DNA from: Orobanche coerulescens
Taxonomy: Eukaryota; Streptophyta; Magnoliopsida; Lamiales; Orobanchaceae
DNA: 64,000 nucleotides
Assembly: GCA_033398695.1 (NCBI GenBank)
Contig: JAWKAU010000238.1
Coordinates: 115,001-179,000, forward strand
Direction: 5' to 3'
The translations under genes and the position numbers were made by a program. Of the stretch, positions 20,944 through 32,867 are shown piece by piece (position 1 is the stretch's first letter; each line of letters starts with the position of its first letter). Below the pieces are notes generated by a model, which did not search any database, was not told the DNA's origin, and saw nothing but the letters and a program-made list of their open reading frames with translations.

Positions 20944-22917
20944 CATAGAGACATAATAAACCAAGAAGTGACAAGCGTCAACAAACAGATAATACAATCA
21001 AGTCGATTATCCGAACAATCACAAAACACAACGAACGAAAATCAATATGATTGACCAACCCAACAGTACATTAATCAAAACGCGAGCCAATCGCTGAACA
21101 ATTACGGAATTCCACCGCCCAAGGGTTGGAAGATCGAAAACGAGACTAATTTCCCGAACTTAAGGGAATTACGAAGGAGCCTTAATGTTCAACAATTACG
21201 AAACGAGATCAACAAAAACCGAAAAATGAAACGATCGAGACAACAACAATCGAACAATCATGTTTGAATCACGAAGAACAATAAAATTCAAACAACAACT
21301 CCCAGGTTCACGTCTCGGCTTGAGACAATATATGATCTGGTGAAAACAATAAGATGTGCATTCACATAAGATTCACAGGAAAGGGAATAGCAATTGAAAA
21401 GTCACAACGACAATCGAGTTATTCTGAAACAATACCACTCAACAAAAACAAGGGATACGACAAGCTCAGAAAATGTCAACGAACACGAGCGAGTCGATAG
21501 ACCTGAGGAAGAGAAAATGCAAAAGTCCAAAACAATACGGGTATTACATTCGACCTCTTATAAAAGAAGGTCGTCCCCGCAACTCACAATAACGGAAACA
21601 AGGCAACAACACAAAGGCAGCTGATGGAAACATTCCCCATGGGCCTCTTAGAGTCGATCCTGATATCTGTGCTGAAGTTCATGTCCCGAAAGACATGGAA
21701 CCCAACTCGCAAAAATGGATACTGTGTCTCTCGGGTCCACACATGAAATGCGTTACTGGCGATAAGGACAATTGGTACGTGCACGCCCCCGGCACACCAC
21801 GGTTGAAACACCTCGGCTCGGCATACCGAATATACAAATGCTCGATACAATGGAACATAACATCACAAAGCAACAAACCAGAGATGCCAATTCCACACAA
21901 TATATCAACGTATGGTAGCCCGCATACACAGAATCATAGTAACGACGTCATCGTTCGGCGATCTCAACGGCCCGAACGATAACCAGCACATAATCACAAA
22001 ACATCATACAAATATTACCGGACCGCAAACAGGAACGATAGGTTTTTAAAATGAAAACCACATTTGAAAAAAAATGATTTTGGAAACACTAGTTGATCTT
22101 GAGTATCACCCTTCAAAAAGTAGTACAGACACCATTATCGAGACTTTGAAAACCATCTCGCGCTTGATAAAACGAGGACACTTCCCTTTTTGTGAATGAC
22201 TTTCAGAAATGTTCGACCCTCGGGTCTAAGCAAAGCATTTCTAAATAATTGAAAATATCTCAAAATATTTTTGGTCCTCAATTGAATTTTTTTTGAAATA
22301 TATTGCGGCACTAGAAAGCACCTTGAAAACACCGCAAGAAAATAATTCGTTTTAAAAGTACGTCTCGAAATTTAATTTTCTAAGATACTCAAGGTTTTCA
22401 AAAATTTAATAGGTCAGAATGCCTAAAGCTCACAAAATCCTTTATCAAACCGTCATAAAACATTCAAGGCCAAAGTGCCATAACTCGATATAGAGAATCG
22501 GTTTTATGAATTAGAACTCAGTTTGCAAAATACTGAAAATCATTTTGAAGGGACTCACGCAGCAGATAAAATACAGTTCGAAAATACATTAGCAGCGACA
22601 CCGCCCTCATATAAATAAAATATTACAATCGAATACCCACATATCACGTAATCAAAATCCACGAAGGATTCAATCAATAAACGATGTAATCATACAAGCA
22701 GCTCATGTCACACGAGGCACAACACAAAGAAAGGAGACTTACATCCACAGGTCGCACGAAGATGATGATCGCTCCACGATACTAGTCACGACCAACAGAC
22801 TCAGACGACGCATCGCGACACGACTCAATCAGATAAAATCCGACGAGACAAAACTCAACAGACACCACTGAACCCGACAGCCTAGGTTTCCACAACCCAA
22901 AGCTCTGATACCATTTA
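20944..22917 (-). mobile_element. Element M: internal/leader region, no recognisable gene
   Basis: About 2 kb between the right end of element A and a minus-strand PBS at 22900, so probably the 5' internal region of a minus-strand LTR element of another family. I find no gag or pol motif. The longest open frame (21695-21982 plus) has no features I recognise. A TATA-like CTTTTATAAGAG is readable on minus near 21556. The region is A-rich on plus, with two short T/A-rich stretches at 22060-22380. Confidence 0.45.
22900..22913 (-). promoter_or_regulatory. Primer-binding site, element M
   Basis: The minus strand reads TGGTATCAGAGCTT, an initiator-Met type PBS, 4 nt from an LTR end (TGTAACACCCCC at 22918). 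Confidence 0.8.
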
Positions 22918-23240
22918 TGTAACACCCCCAATCCACTCAGGGATATTACACGACGTAGACCCTTTCCTCAAGGATCCACCAGGCTGGTAAACAATGTAGA
23001 ACATCTCAACAATGCCTTTAAGGCTAAAATGACTCAGTAGACTGATTTGGTCTTTCAATAAATACATACAACTCAAACACATTACATGCCCACGCAGAGG
23101 TCGAATACAACACACTCCCGTACAATGGGAAAAAATACTGCAGCGGAAATAAAATACAACTAAACCAATGACATCATACGGATCCTCGTGTGACTAGTAT
23201 CGTTCATCTTTCATCATCCTTCATGCCGACCCTGTGTTAT
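22918..23240 (-). repeat. 5' LTR of element M, first part
   Basis: Begins TGTAACACCCCC on plus, unlike the TGATACG families. It is interrupted after GTTAT (23236-23240) by element F and resumes at 53308 with the same GTTAT. The outer boundary of this LTR is not clear. Confidence 0.65.
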
Positions 23241-23500
23241 TGATACGGAATCAATCGTGTCAAATGCAGAAGACAAAGTAAGGATCGACGTAATTGACCT
23301 TACAACACGCCATGCACAGATTACTACGTATTTAGGCGGGAAAACGGACATAAGACGTGGAGTCTCTGTCTCAGCCGTGTCATATAACACGGCCCGTGTC
23401 ATGCTATGCCGGAAGGTCGACAATCGGCCGGAAAATGGACGAACTGCCGGAAAAATCACCACCTGCCGGAAAAATCACCACCTGCCGGAACTGGCCGATC
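23241..23500 (+). repeat. 5' LTR of element F, first part
   Basis: Matches 52161-52410 of the 3' LTR. Broken after CGATC (23496-23500) by element H and resumes at 36035 with the same five bases. An ORF (TYLGGKT tail) runs through it. Confidence 0.9.
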
Positions 23501-24156
23501 TGATACGAATTACGTAAGTAATACGTATAAAATACAACGGAAGATTATTATGTCTTGATAAGTATCAAAGTATCACTCAAAATTACAAGGTGGTGACCGA
23601 ACTTAAATGGATTTCGGCCGTGAAGTAGTATGGGATACGGATTTGGATGTGTTTTATCGAACTAGACCTATAACTCGATAAAAGTAATCTCTCCTCAAGA
23701 CCTATTGAGAATTGATCAAGTTAAAATCTCGAGACGCGTCGAAACAATAACTAAAGTTTTGTTGAACTCGTTCAACGTATATTTCAAAGAAATACAAGGT
23801 TTATTAAACTTCAAGCCTCTTACAAATACAATCAAGTACTACTATATATAGTAGTTTCCAACTTTAAGAAAATACAACAAAAACAAGAAAATGAAGCTTC
23901 CTAGCATGCTTCCATTTCGGCCGAAATATCTAAGGAGGAGATACCAAGCATCTTGGTTTTATTAGGTGATTAAGACATGAAGAAATCTTTGATGAATCTT
24001 GGACTTGTGATGGTGATGGTGACATGAAGAAGATCTTCACTAAATATCATCCCTTATTCTTCAAATCGGCCGAACTCAACTTAGGTGATTAGGAGGATTT
24101 TGTGAAGATATGATATCAACCCCTTTGGAATTATTATGGTGATTATGACATGAGGG
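23501..24156 (-). repeat. 3' LTR of element H, first part
   Basis: Begins TGATACGAATTACG on plus. Palindromic TATA at 23838-23855; hairpin 2 at 23654-23681. Broken after GAGGG (24152-24156) by element J. Confidence 0.88.
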
Positions 24157-24977
24157 TGATACGAAAACAACTATTCCGAATAATGATACGAAAATGACTA
24201 TTCCGAATGAAGAAGATTGGAATGCATTTTAGTGATCGGACTCGGAATAACGTAGACGTGTCGACATGCATACGTAGTATGCACCATGCATACTAAAGTC
24301 ATGAATTGCATTCGGCCGCCCCATTCTCCAACACCATGAAGATTTTGTCACATTTGTTATCTTTTCATTACAAGGTCTTCACAAATCTTTGTCAAAGATT
24401 TGTCCCCATATTAAAAGATTCCTCCCACCATTCGCATGCTTGTATCCGGACGACCCCACATCACAAACATATCGCCCCCCCCCCCCCCCCCTTTTTCATG
24501 TTCAAAATCTTGAATCTTGAAAGTAATAAACCTTGTATTTCCTTTGAAATATACGTTGAACGAGTTCAACAAACTTTAAGTTATTGTTTCGACGCGTCTC
24601 GAGATTTTAACTTGATCAATTCTCAATAGGTCTTGGGAAGAGATTACCTTTTATCGAGTTATAGGTCTAGTTCGATAAAAAACATCCAACTCCGCATACA
24701 CTCCTACCTCACGGCGAAATCCATTTAAGTTCGCCACCCTTGTATTTTCGAGTGACACTTTGATAATCGTCAAGACATAATAATCTCCCGTTATATTTCA
24801 TACGCATTAAATGCGTAATTGTATCATCTTCTTGTTCGATATTTTTATTGTTATATCCGATATTATTCACATACAAAATACATCCGAAAACTCCATATTC
24901 GTAAAAGCCTTCCGCTATCATACACTTACATATACTCCGACCGATACGTATCCACCTCTCCTGGATAATTCGTATCA
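24157..24977 (+). repeat. Element J LTR copy 1
   Basis: 821 bp. It starts with a duplicated LTR terminus (TGATACGAAAACAACTATTC, then TGATACGAAAATGACTATTC). Poly-C tract at about 24475-24491. The twin hairpins are present. It also holds an inner LTR-like end before the final 150 bp, as in D. Confidence 0.9.
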
Positions 24978-24981
24978 TAAA

Positions 24982-25796
24982 TGATACGAAAACAACTATT
25001 CCGAATAATGATACGAAAATGACTATTCCGAATGAAGAAGATTGGAATGCATTTTAGTGATCGGACTCGGAATAACGTAGACGTGTCGACATGCATACGT
25101 AGTATGCACCATGCATACTAAAATCATGAATTGCATTCGGCCGCCCCATTCTCCAACACCATGAAGATTTTGTCACATTTGTTATCTTTTCATTACAAGG
25201 TCTTCACAAATCTTTGTCAAAGATTTGTCCCCATATTAAAAGATTCCTCCCACCATTCGCATGCTTGTATCCGGACGACCCCACATCACAAACATATCGC
25301 CCCTTTTTTTCATGTTCAAAATCTTGAATCTTGAAAGTAATAAACCTTGTATTTCCTTTGAAATATACGTTGAACGAGTTCAACAAACTTTAAGTTATTG
25401 TTTCGACGCGTCTCGAGATTTTAACTTGATCAATTCTCAATAGGTCTTGGGAAGAGATTACCTTTTATCGAGTTATAGGTCTAGTTCGATAAAAAACATC
25501 CAAATCCGTATACACTACTACCTCACGGCCGAAATCCATTTAAGTTCGGCCACCCCTTGTATTTTCGAGTGACACTTTGATAATCGTCAAGACATAATAA
25601 TCTCCCGTTATATTTCATACGCATTACGTACGTAATTCGTATCATCTTCTTGTTCGATATTTTTTATTGTTATATCCGATATTATTCACATACAAAATAC
25701 ATCCGAAAACTCCATATTCGTAAAAGCCTTCCGCTATCATACACTTACATATACTCCGACCGATACGTATCCACCTCTCCTGGATAATTCGTATCA
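24982..25796 (+). repeat. Element J LTR copy 2
   Basis: 815 bp, near-identical to copies 1, 3 and 4, with only four C in the poly-C tract. Joined to its neighbours by TAAA on both sides. Confidence 0.92.
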
Positions 25797-25800
25797 TAAA

Positions 25801-26618
25801 TGATACGAAAACAACTATTCCGAATAATGATACGAAAATGACTATTCCGAATGAAGAAGATTGGAATGCATTTTAGTGATCGGACTCGGAATAACGTAGA
25901 CGTGTCGACATGCATACGTAGTATGCACCATGCATACTAAAGTCATGAATTGCATTCGGCCGCCCCATTCTCCAACACCATGAAGATTTTGTCACATTTG
26001 TTATCTTTTCATTACAAGGTCTTCACAAATCTTTGTCAAAGATTTGTCCCCATATTAAAAGATTCCTCCCACCATTCGCATGCTTGTATCCGGACGACCC
26101 CACATCACAAACATATCGCCCCCCCCTTTTTTCATGTTCAAAATCTTGAATCTTGAAAGTAATAAACCTTGTATTTCCTTTGAAATATACGTTGAACGAG
26201 TTCAACAAACTTTAAGTTATTGTTTCGACGCGTCTCGAGATTTTAACTTGATCAATTCTCAATAGGTCTTGGGAAGAGATTACCTTTTATCGAGTTATAG
26301 GTCTAGTTCGATAAAAAACATCCAAATCCGTATACACTACTACCTCACGGCCGAAATCCATTTAAGTTCGGCCACCCCTTGTATTTTCGAGTGACACTTT
26401 GATAATCGTCAAGACATAATAATCTCCCGTTATATTTCATACGCATTACGTACGTAATTCGTATCATCTTCTTGTTCGATATTTTTTATTGTTATATCCG
26501 ATATTATTCACATACAAAATACATCCGAAAACTCCATATTCGTAAAAGCCTTCCGCTATCATACACTTACATATACTCCGACCGATACGTATCCACCTCT
26601 CCTGGATAATTCGTATCA
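25801..26618 (+). repeat. Element J LTR copy 3 (adjoins the PBS)
   Basis: 818 bp. Followed by TAAG and the PBS, so this copy is the functional 5' LTR of the internal region. Confidence 0.92.
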
Positions 26619-26622
26619 TAAG

Positions 26623-26636
26623 TGGTATCGGAGCCC
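26623..26636 (+). promoter_or_regulatory. Primer-binding site, element J
   Basis: TGGTATCGGAGCCC, followed by a CCCAAGG / CCTTGGG hairpin with loop TCATCT, as in D. Confidence 0.88.
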
Positions 26637-26892
26637 AAGGTCATCTCCTTGGGCGAATTATTCAACGAATTTTTTTTTGTTGAGATTAGCGCAGTCGGAA
26701 GAAAACAAAGTTTCCCGTGGATTCGACCGTTGGATCGTCACGAAATTTTGACAAAGGTAAGCCAACTCATTGAACTACAGTCTGAACGGTGGAGATCAGA
26801 TTCTTTGATCATCTTCTTGGTTCATTCTTCACGGATTTCTTGGCAAATTTTCTGTCCGATTTCTTATCAAGAACTATCTCTTGATTCTTGTT

Positions 26893-28084
26893 ATGGATTT
26901 CTCCGAGCTCGATTTCTTGATGAAACTCCGTGACGCACTAAACGTCTTACCGGAGCAACATATGCAAGAAAGATGCAGAGACGATGCCAACGATATTGAT
27001 TTCTTGGCCAAATTCCGCAGCATACCGGAATTTCACGGAGATAGTAATCCAAATGCGTGCATAGATTGGCTTCGTGCTTGTGAGGAGCACTCGGACTTCA
27101 AGGCTGCCCCGATCAACCGCCGCGTTTCGTTGGTGGCAAGGCGCCTCCGCGGTAGCGCCGCCGTCTGGTGGCAAAAACTGAAACAGTCCCGTTCACAACA
27201 ACGTAAGCTAAAAATCAAAGATTGGCAAAAATTCACGAAATATTTCAATCGAAGGTTCAAACCATACCACCACTCGTTGTTCCCCCACCACCAGTCCTTC
27301 GACGCCCCGCCGCCGACATTCGGTCAAAGCTTTTTTCCCATCAAGGAATTCTCAACAGAGTCCTTTCTCGTTGAATATGATGTTCCTACTGTCATTTTTA
27401 ATGAAGTAGACGAGACAGAGGTTTCAACGGCGCCATACAACAAAGAAGATGATGGTTGGAGTCGAACTACCCTATCGGAGCAAAGTGGGTCGTGTGACTT
27501 TGTTGCGGTACAAACGAGCTTAGTGGATTAATTTTTGATGAGACATTATTGGAGGAGCCCGGAATATTGAAACGGAGTGTTGGTTAGATTATGACGGACC
27601 GCTTGAGATTTGGTGAGGAACCAATTGATGAAGAGGAATCGTAATGAATCCTATGGTTCCCACCGTAATAAATTCGTGTTTTCCATTTTTGATGATGAAC
27701 CCGAGAAATCGGTGTTTCCAGTTGGAGGAGGAACGATGTGGAGTTAACAGTCGTCCCATTTCGTATATCCACTCATGTCATGATATCGGTATTACCTGGC
27801 GGAGTAATTATTATTATTTTATTAATAATGATAGTTATTTTGTTGGTAATTCTCGAGGGGGCCCCACTACCTATCGTCTCAAGATTTTGGGTCATGTACG
27901 TACTGCGGACATCTTCGAGATCAAATACTTAGAGGCTTTAGTTAATTATCTTGGTAGCGATTTAGGGAGTTCGGAATTGAGGACAATTCCCTTTAAAGAG
28001 AGAGGGAATGATACGAAAACAACTATTCCGAATAATGATACGAAAATGACTATTCCGAATGAAGAAGATTGGAATGCATTTTAG
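26893..28084 (+). pseudogene. Element J gag-like/X protein
   Basis: The ATG at 26893 opens a 213-codon frame: MDFSELDFLMKLRDAL, FRSIPEFHGDSNPNACIDWL, then a Gag-type block RLRGSAAVWWQKLKQ ... DWQKFTKYFNRRF (about residues 82-122), then a Pro-rich and acidic linker, stopping at 27531. Reading resumes in other frames: TADIFEIKYLEALVNYL (about 27903-27955), [12 protein letters not shown], then across the LTR start to a short tail ending EEDWNAF and a stop (28084). No zinc knuckle and no enzyme motifs. The intact N-terminal part is the best-preserved diverged Gag on the plus strand. Confidence 0.75.
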
Positions 28085-28808
28085 TGATCGGACTCGGAAT
28101 AACGTAGACGTGTCGACATGCATACTAAAGTCATGAATTGCATTCGGCCGCCCCATTCTCCAACACCATGAAGATTTTGTCACATTTGTTATCTTTTCAT
28201 TACAAGGTCTTCACAAATCTTTGTCAAAGATTTGTCCCCATATTAAAAGATTCCTCCCACCATTCGCATGCTTGTATCCGGACGACCCCACATCACAAAC
28301 ATATCGCCCCCCCCCCCCCCCTTTTTTCATGTTCAAAATCTTGAATCTTGAAAGTAATAAACCTTGTATTTCCTTTGAAATATACGTTGAACGAGTTCAA
28401 CAAACTTTAAGTTATTGTTTCGACGCGTCTCGAGATTTTAACTTGATCAATTCTCAATAGGTCTTGGGAAGAGATTACCTTTATCGAGTTATAGGTCTAG
28501 TTCGATAAAAACATCCAAATCCGTATACACTACTACCTCACGGCCGAAATCCATTTAAGTTCGCCACCCCTTGTATTTTCGAGTGACACTTTGATAATCG
28601 TCAAGACATAATAATCTCCCGTTATATTTCATACGCATTAAATCGTAATTGTATCATCTTCTTGTTCGATATTTTTTATTGTTATATCCGATATTATTCA
28701 CATACAAAATACATCCGAAAACTCCATATTCGTAAAAGCCTTCCGCTATCATACACTTACATATACTCCGACCGATACGTATCCACCTCTCCTGGATAAT
28801 TCGTATCA
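28009..28808 (+). repeat. Element J 3' LTR (copy 4)
   Basis: 800 bp, with a 14-15 base poly-C tract near 28306-28321. It lacks a ~13-bp TACGTAGTATGCA stretch found in copies 1-3. Ends CGTATCA at 28808 with the TSD gaggg following. Confidence 0.92.
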
Positions 28809-29701
28809 GAGGGAAAATGACATGAAGGATGAAAGTCTTCTCCAAATCTTATGCATGGGACGTGAGGTATCATGGTGTGAAGATATGATATCACCTCTTT
28901 GGAATTATTATGGTGATTAAGACATGAGGGACAATGACATGAAGGAAAGTTTTGAGGAAAGTCTTCTTCCAATCTTGTTTCTTACGTTTTGTATTATGGT
29001 GGGAGAAATGTCTTCATTTGGAAGTATTATGGTGATGGTGACATGAAGAAGATATTTGATGAAAGTCTTCATCAAATCTTAAGCTTGGGCCGATTTTGTA
29101 GTGAGGTGGGGAAGGAGAAATATCTTCATGCATCTTGACAAATCATGAGTCCCTTTCAAGCATGATATGGCCGAATTTTCATGCTTTCGGACCGATTCCG
29201 TCGTCGAGTTTTACGTTACTCCGGTTCCGATTAACAACGTAACTCCAATCCGCGTGTTCTTTTCTCCCAAGTATAATGATGCATGACCATGCGAATTTGT
29301 ATCGTCGTGGATGTCGATTTTTATTGGAGCTTCTTCGATTTAGATATCGTATCAAGTCTTGAAACTAGAAGAGACAAAAATCTTCATGATCTTGGACCAA
29401 ATATGATGCTGTCGGTTTTGTCATTTCTGGGATCCAATGAGTCCGAATTTGGTCCTATGGTCTCATAAGATTTGTAGCTCTCTTTCTTAGCTTTCCATGG
29501 CCACTTGAATCACCTGAATCGGATTTCGGACGGGAAAGTTATGGGCAAAATACTAAAACTGCTACGAAGTCGTCGTGCGCGCGAGAATTGGTAATTTGTC
29601 CATGTATTTTGCATGAGGATTTTATGTATGCCTGCAACTCAACCAATCTTGGTCGGATAATCTTCTTTTTTGTATTTGATGATGTTGACCGATTCGTATC
29701 A
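28809..29701 (-). repeat. 3' LTR of element H, second part
   Basis: Resumes with GAGGG and corresponds to the right part of 31331-32867. Ends CGTATCA at 29701, followed by the minus-strand PPT (TACCCTCTCTCTTTA). Confidence 0.88.
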
Positions 29702-30999
29702 TACCCTCTCTCTTTAAAGGGAATTGTCCTCAATTCCGAACTTCCTTCGTCACCAAGATAATTAACTAAAGCCTCTAAGTATTTGATCTCGAAGATGTCC
29801 ATGATACGTACATGACCCAAAATCTTGAGACGATAGGTAGTGGGGCCCCTCGAGAATCACCAACAAAATAACTATCATTATTAATAAAATAATAATAATT
29901 ACTCCGCGTAATACCGATATCATGACATGAGTGGATATCCGAAATGGGGCCTTGCAGTTAACTCCACATCGGGTTCCTCCTCGAGTGGAAACACCGATTT
30001 CTCGGGTTCATCATCAAAATGGAAAACACAGAATTTATTACGGTGGGAACCATAGGATTTATTACGGATTCCTCTTCATCAATTGGTTACGCATCAAAGA
30101 CCGGTGGCCCTTCATAATCCGACCAACTCTCCGTTTCAAAATTATTGGGTTCCCGAATAATGACCCATCACAAAATAATTTGCTAACCTCAATTTGGTAA
30201 TCATCCAAGACCATAAGTCCATCACCGAAACTGAGTCGATATAAAATTTAGGCCCAAAATTGTCGTTTTCTTCTAACCGATCAATTTTAGTACCAAGCTC
30301 AATTTTGTCTTCCACAACTTTAAAAGGTTCCATTTGTGTGAATAATTCCTTCGACCCATCAATTCCGTTTTGGTCAATTTGACCAACACAACCGATTAGT
30401 TCATGCTCGTAATAGCAAGTTCCAAGTTCGTCAATTATGGAAACATGGCTCAACTCACTTTCTTCATTGTATTGCTCCGTTGAAAACTCTGTCTCGTCTA
30501 CTTCATTGAAAATGACCGTAGGGACATTGTCTTCATCGAAAAAAAATTCTGTTAGGAATTCCTTGATGGAGGAAGACCTTAGATCGAATGCCGGTGGCGG
30601 AGCGTCGAAGGATTGGTGGTAAGATGGGGATTTGAACCTTCGATTGAAATATTTTTTGAATTTAAGCCAATCTTGGATTTTAGGCTTACGTTGTTGTGAA
30701 CGGGACTGTTTCAATTTTTGCCACCAGACGGCGGCGCTACCGCGGAGGCGCTTTGTCACCAGTGAAACGCGGCGGTTGATCGGGGCAGCCTTGAAGTCCG
30801 AGTGCTCCTCACAAGCACGAAGCCAATCTATGCACGCATTTGGATCACTATCTCCGTGAAATTCCGGTATGCTGCGGAATTTGGCCAAGAAATCAATATC
30901 GTTGGCATCGTCTCTGCGTCTTTCTTGCATACGTCGCTCCGGTAAGCCGTTTAGTGCGTCACGGAGTGTCATCAAGAAATCGAGCTCGGAGAATTCCAT
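29702..30999 (-). pseudogene. Element H internal copy 1: gag-like/X protein
   Basis: The ATG at 30999 gives MEFSELDFLMTLRDALNG, then FRSIPEFHGDSDPNACIDWL, RLRGSAAVWWQKLKQ, DWLKFKKYFNRRF, a Pro-rich linker and an acidic region. The first frame is open for 285 codons, to 30142. A one-base loss near 30223 (compare copy 2) shifts the end; afterwards the acidic motif and the X module (DIFEIKYLEALVNYLGDEG) appear in other frames. It ends at the PPT. The N-terminal Gag-like half is undamaged here and broken in copy 2. Confidence 0.8.
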
Positions 31000-31312
31000 A
31001 ACAAGAATCAAGAGATAGTTCTTGACAAGAAATCGGACAGAAAATTTTCCAAGAAATCCGTGAAGAATGAACCAAGAAGATGATCAAAGAATCTGATCTC
31101 CACCGTTCAGACTGTAGTTCAATGAGTTGGCTTACCTTTGTCAAAATTTCGTGATGATCCAACGGTCGAATCCACGGAAACTTTGTTTTCTTTCATTGCG
31201 CTAATCTGCCAATGTTATGCGAAAATTCTTCTAACCGTGAAGAACAACCCAAGAAGGTTTCAACAACAAAAAAATTCGGTGAATATAGTTGATCGCCCAA
31301 GGAGATGACCTT

Positions 31313-31326
31313 GGGCTCCGATACCA
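31313..31326 (-). promoter_or_regulatory. Primer-binding site, element H copy 1
   Basis: Minus strand TGGTATCGGAGCCC, 4 nt from the middle LTR. Confidence 0.88.
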
Positions 31327-31330
31327 CTTA

Positions 31331-32867
31331 TGATACGAATTACGTAAGTAATACGTATAAAATACAACGGAAGATTATTATGTCTTGATAAGTATCAAAG
31401 TATCACTCAAAATTACAAGGTGGTGACCGAACTTAAATGGATTTCGGCCGTGAAGTAGTATGGGATACGGATTTGGATGTGTTTTATCGAACTAGACCTA
31501 TAACTCGATAAAAGTAATCTCTCCTCAAGACCTATTGAGAATTGATCAAGTTAAAATCTCGAGACGCATCGAAACAATAACTAAAGTTTTGTTGAACTCG
31601 TTCAACGTATATTTCAAAGAAATACAAGGTTTATTAAACTTCAAGCCTCTTACAAATACAATCAAGTACTATTATATATAGTAGTTTCCAACTTTAAGAA
31701 AATACAACAAAAACAAGAAAATGAAGCTTCCTAGCATGCTTCCATTTCGGCCGAAATATCTAAGGAGGAGATACCAAGCATCTTGGTTTTATTAGGTGAT
31801 TAAGACATGAAGAAATCTTTGATGAATCTTGGACTTGTGATGGTGATGGTGACATGAAGAAGATCTTCACTAAATATCATCCCTTATTCTTCAAATCGGC
31901 CGAACTCAACTTAGGTGATTAGGAGGATTTTGTGAAGATATGATATCAACCCCTTTGGAATTATTATGGTGATTATGACATGAGGGAAAATGACATGAAG
32001 GATGAAAGTCTTCTCCAAATCTTATGCATGGGACGTGAGGTATCATGGTGTGAAGATATGATATCACCTCTTTGGAATTATTGTGGTGATTAAGACATGA
32101 GGGACAATGACATGAAGGAAAGTTTTGAGGAAAGTCTTCTTCCAATCTTGTTTCTTACGTTTTGTATTATGGTGGGAGAAATGTCTTCATTTGGAAGTAT
32201 TATGGTGATGGTGACATGAAGAAGATATTTGATGAAAGTCTTCATCAAATCTTAAGCTTGGGCCGATTTTGTAGTGAGGTGGGGAAGGAGAAATATCTTC
32301 ATGCATCTTGACAAATCATGAGTCCCTTTCAAGCATGATATGGCCGAATTTTCATGCTTTCGGACCGATTCCGTCGTCGAGTTTTACGTTACTCCGGTTC
32401 CGATTAACAACGTAACTCCAATCCGCGTGTTCTTTTCTCCCAAGTATAATGATGCATGACCATGCGAATTTGTATCGTCGTGGATGTCGATTTTTATTGG
32501 AGCTTCTTCGATTTAGATATCGTATCAAGTCTTGAAACTAGAAGAGACAAAAATCTTCATGATCTTGGACCAAATATGATGCTGTCGGTTTTGTCATTTC
32601 TGGGATCCAATGAGTCCGAATTTGGTCCTATGGTCTCATAAGATTTGTAGCTCTCTTTCTTAGCTTTCCATGGCCACTTGAATCACTGAATCGGATTTGA
32701 CGGAAAGTTATGGGCAAAATACTAAAAGCTGCTACGAAGTCGTATGCGCGAGAATTGGTAATTTGTCCATGTATTTTGCATGAGGATTTTATGTATGCTC
32801 GCAACTCAACCAATCTTGGTCGGATAATCTTCTTTTTGTATTTGATGATGTTGACCGATTCGTATCA
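31331..32867 (-). repeat. Element H middle LTR
   Basis: 1537 bp, shared by the two internal units: it is the 5' LTR of copy 1 and the 3' LTR of copy 2. The TATA palindrome has one substitution here (ACTATTATATATAGTAGT). Confidence 0.92.

Larger units (their letters stand above)
24157..28808 (+). mobile_element. Element J: non-autonomous element with a triple 5' LTR
   Basis: Order: LTR (24157-24977), TAAA, LTR (24982-25796), TAAA, LTR (25801-26618), PBS (26623), internal region, LTR (28009-28808). TSD gaggg (24152-24156 and 28809-28813) flanks the whole, so the array behaves as one insertion. The internal region has the diverged Gag and the X module; no enzymes. Confidence 0.9.

Noticed and set aside
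21695..21982. 95-codon plus-strand ORF, possible host gene
   Set aside because: No recognisable domain, no upstream support, lies within the presumed internal region of element M.
24157..26618. CRISPR-like array, because of three regularly spaced repeats
   Set aside because: The repeats are ~820-bp LTRs with 4-bp spacers in a plant genome.
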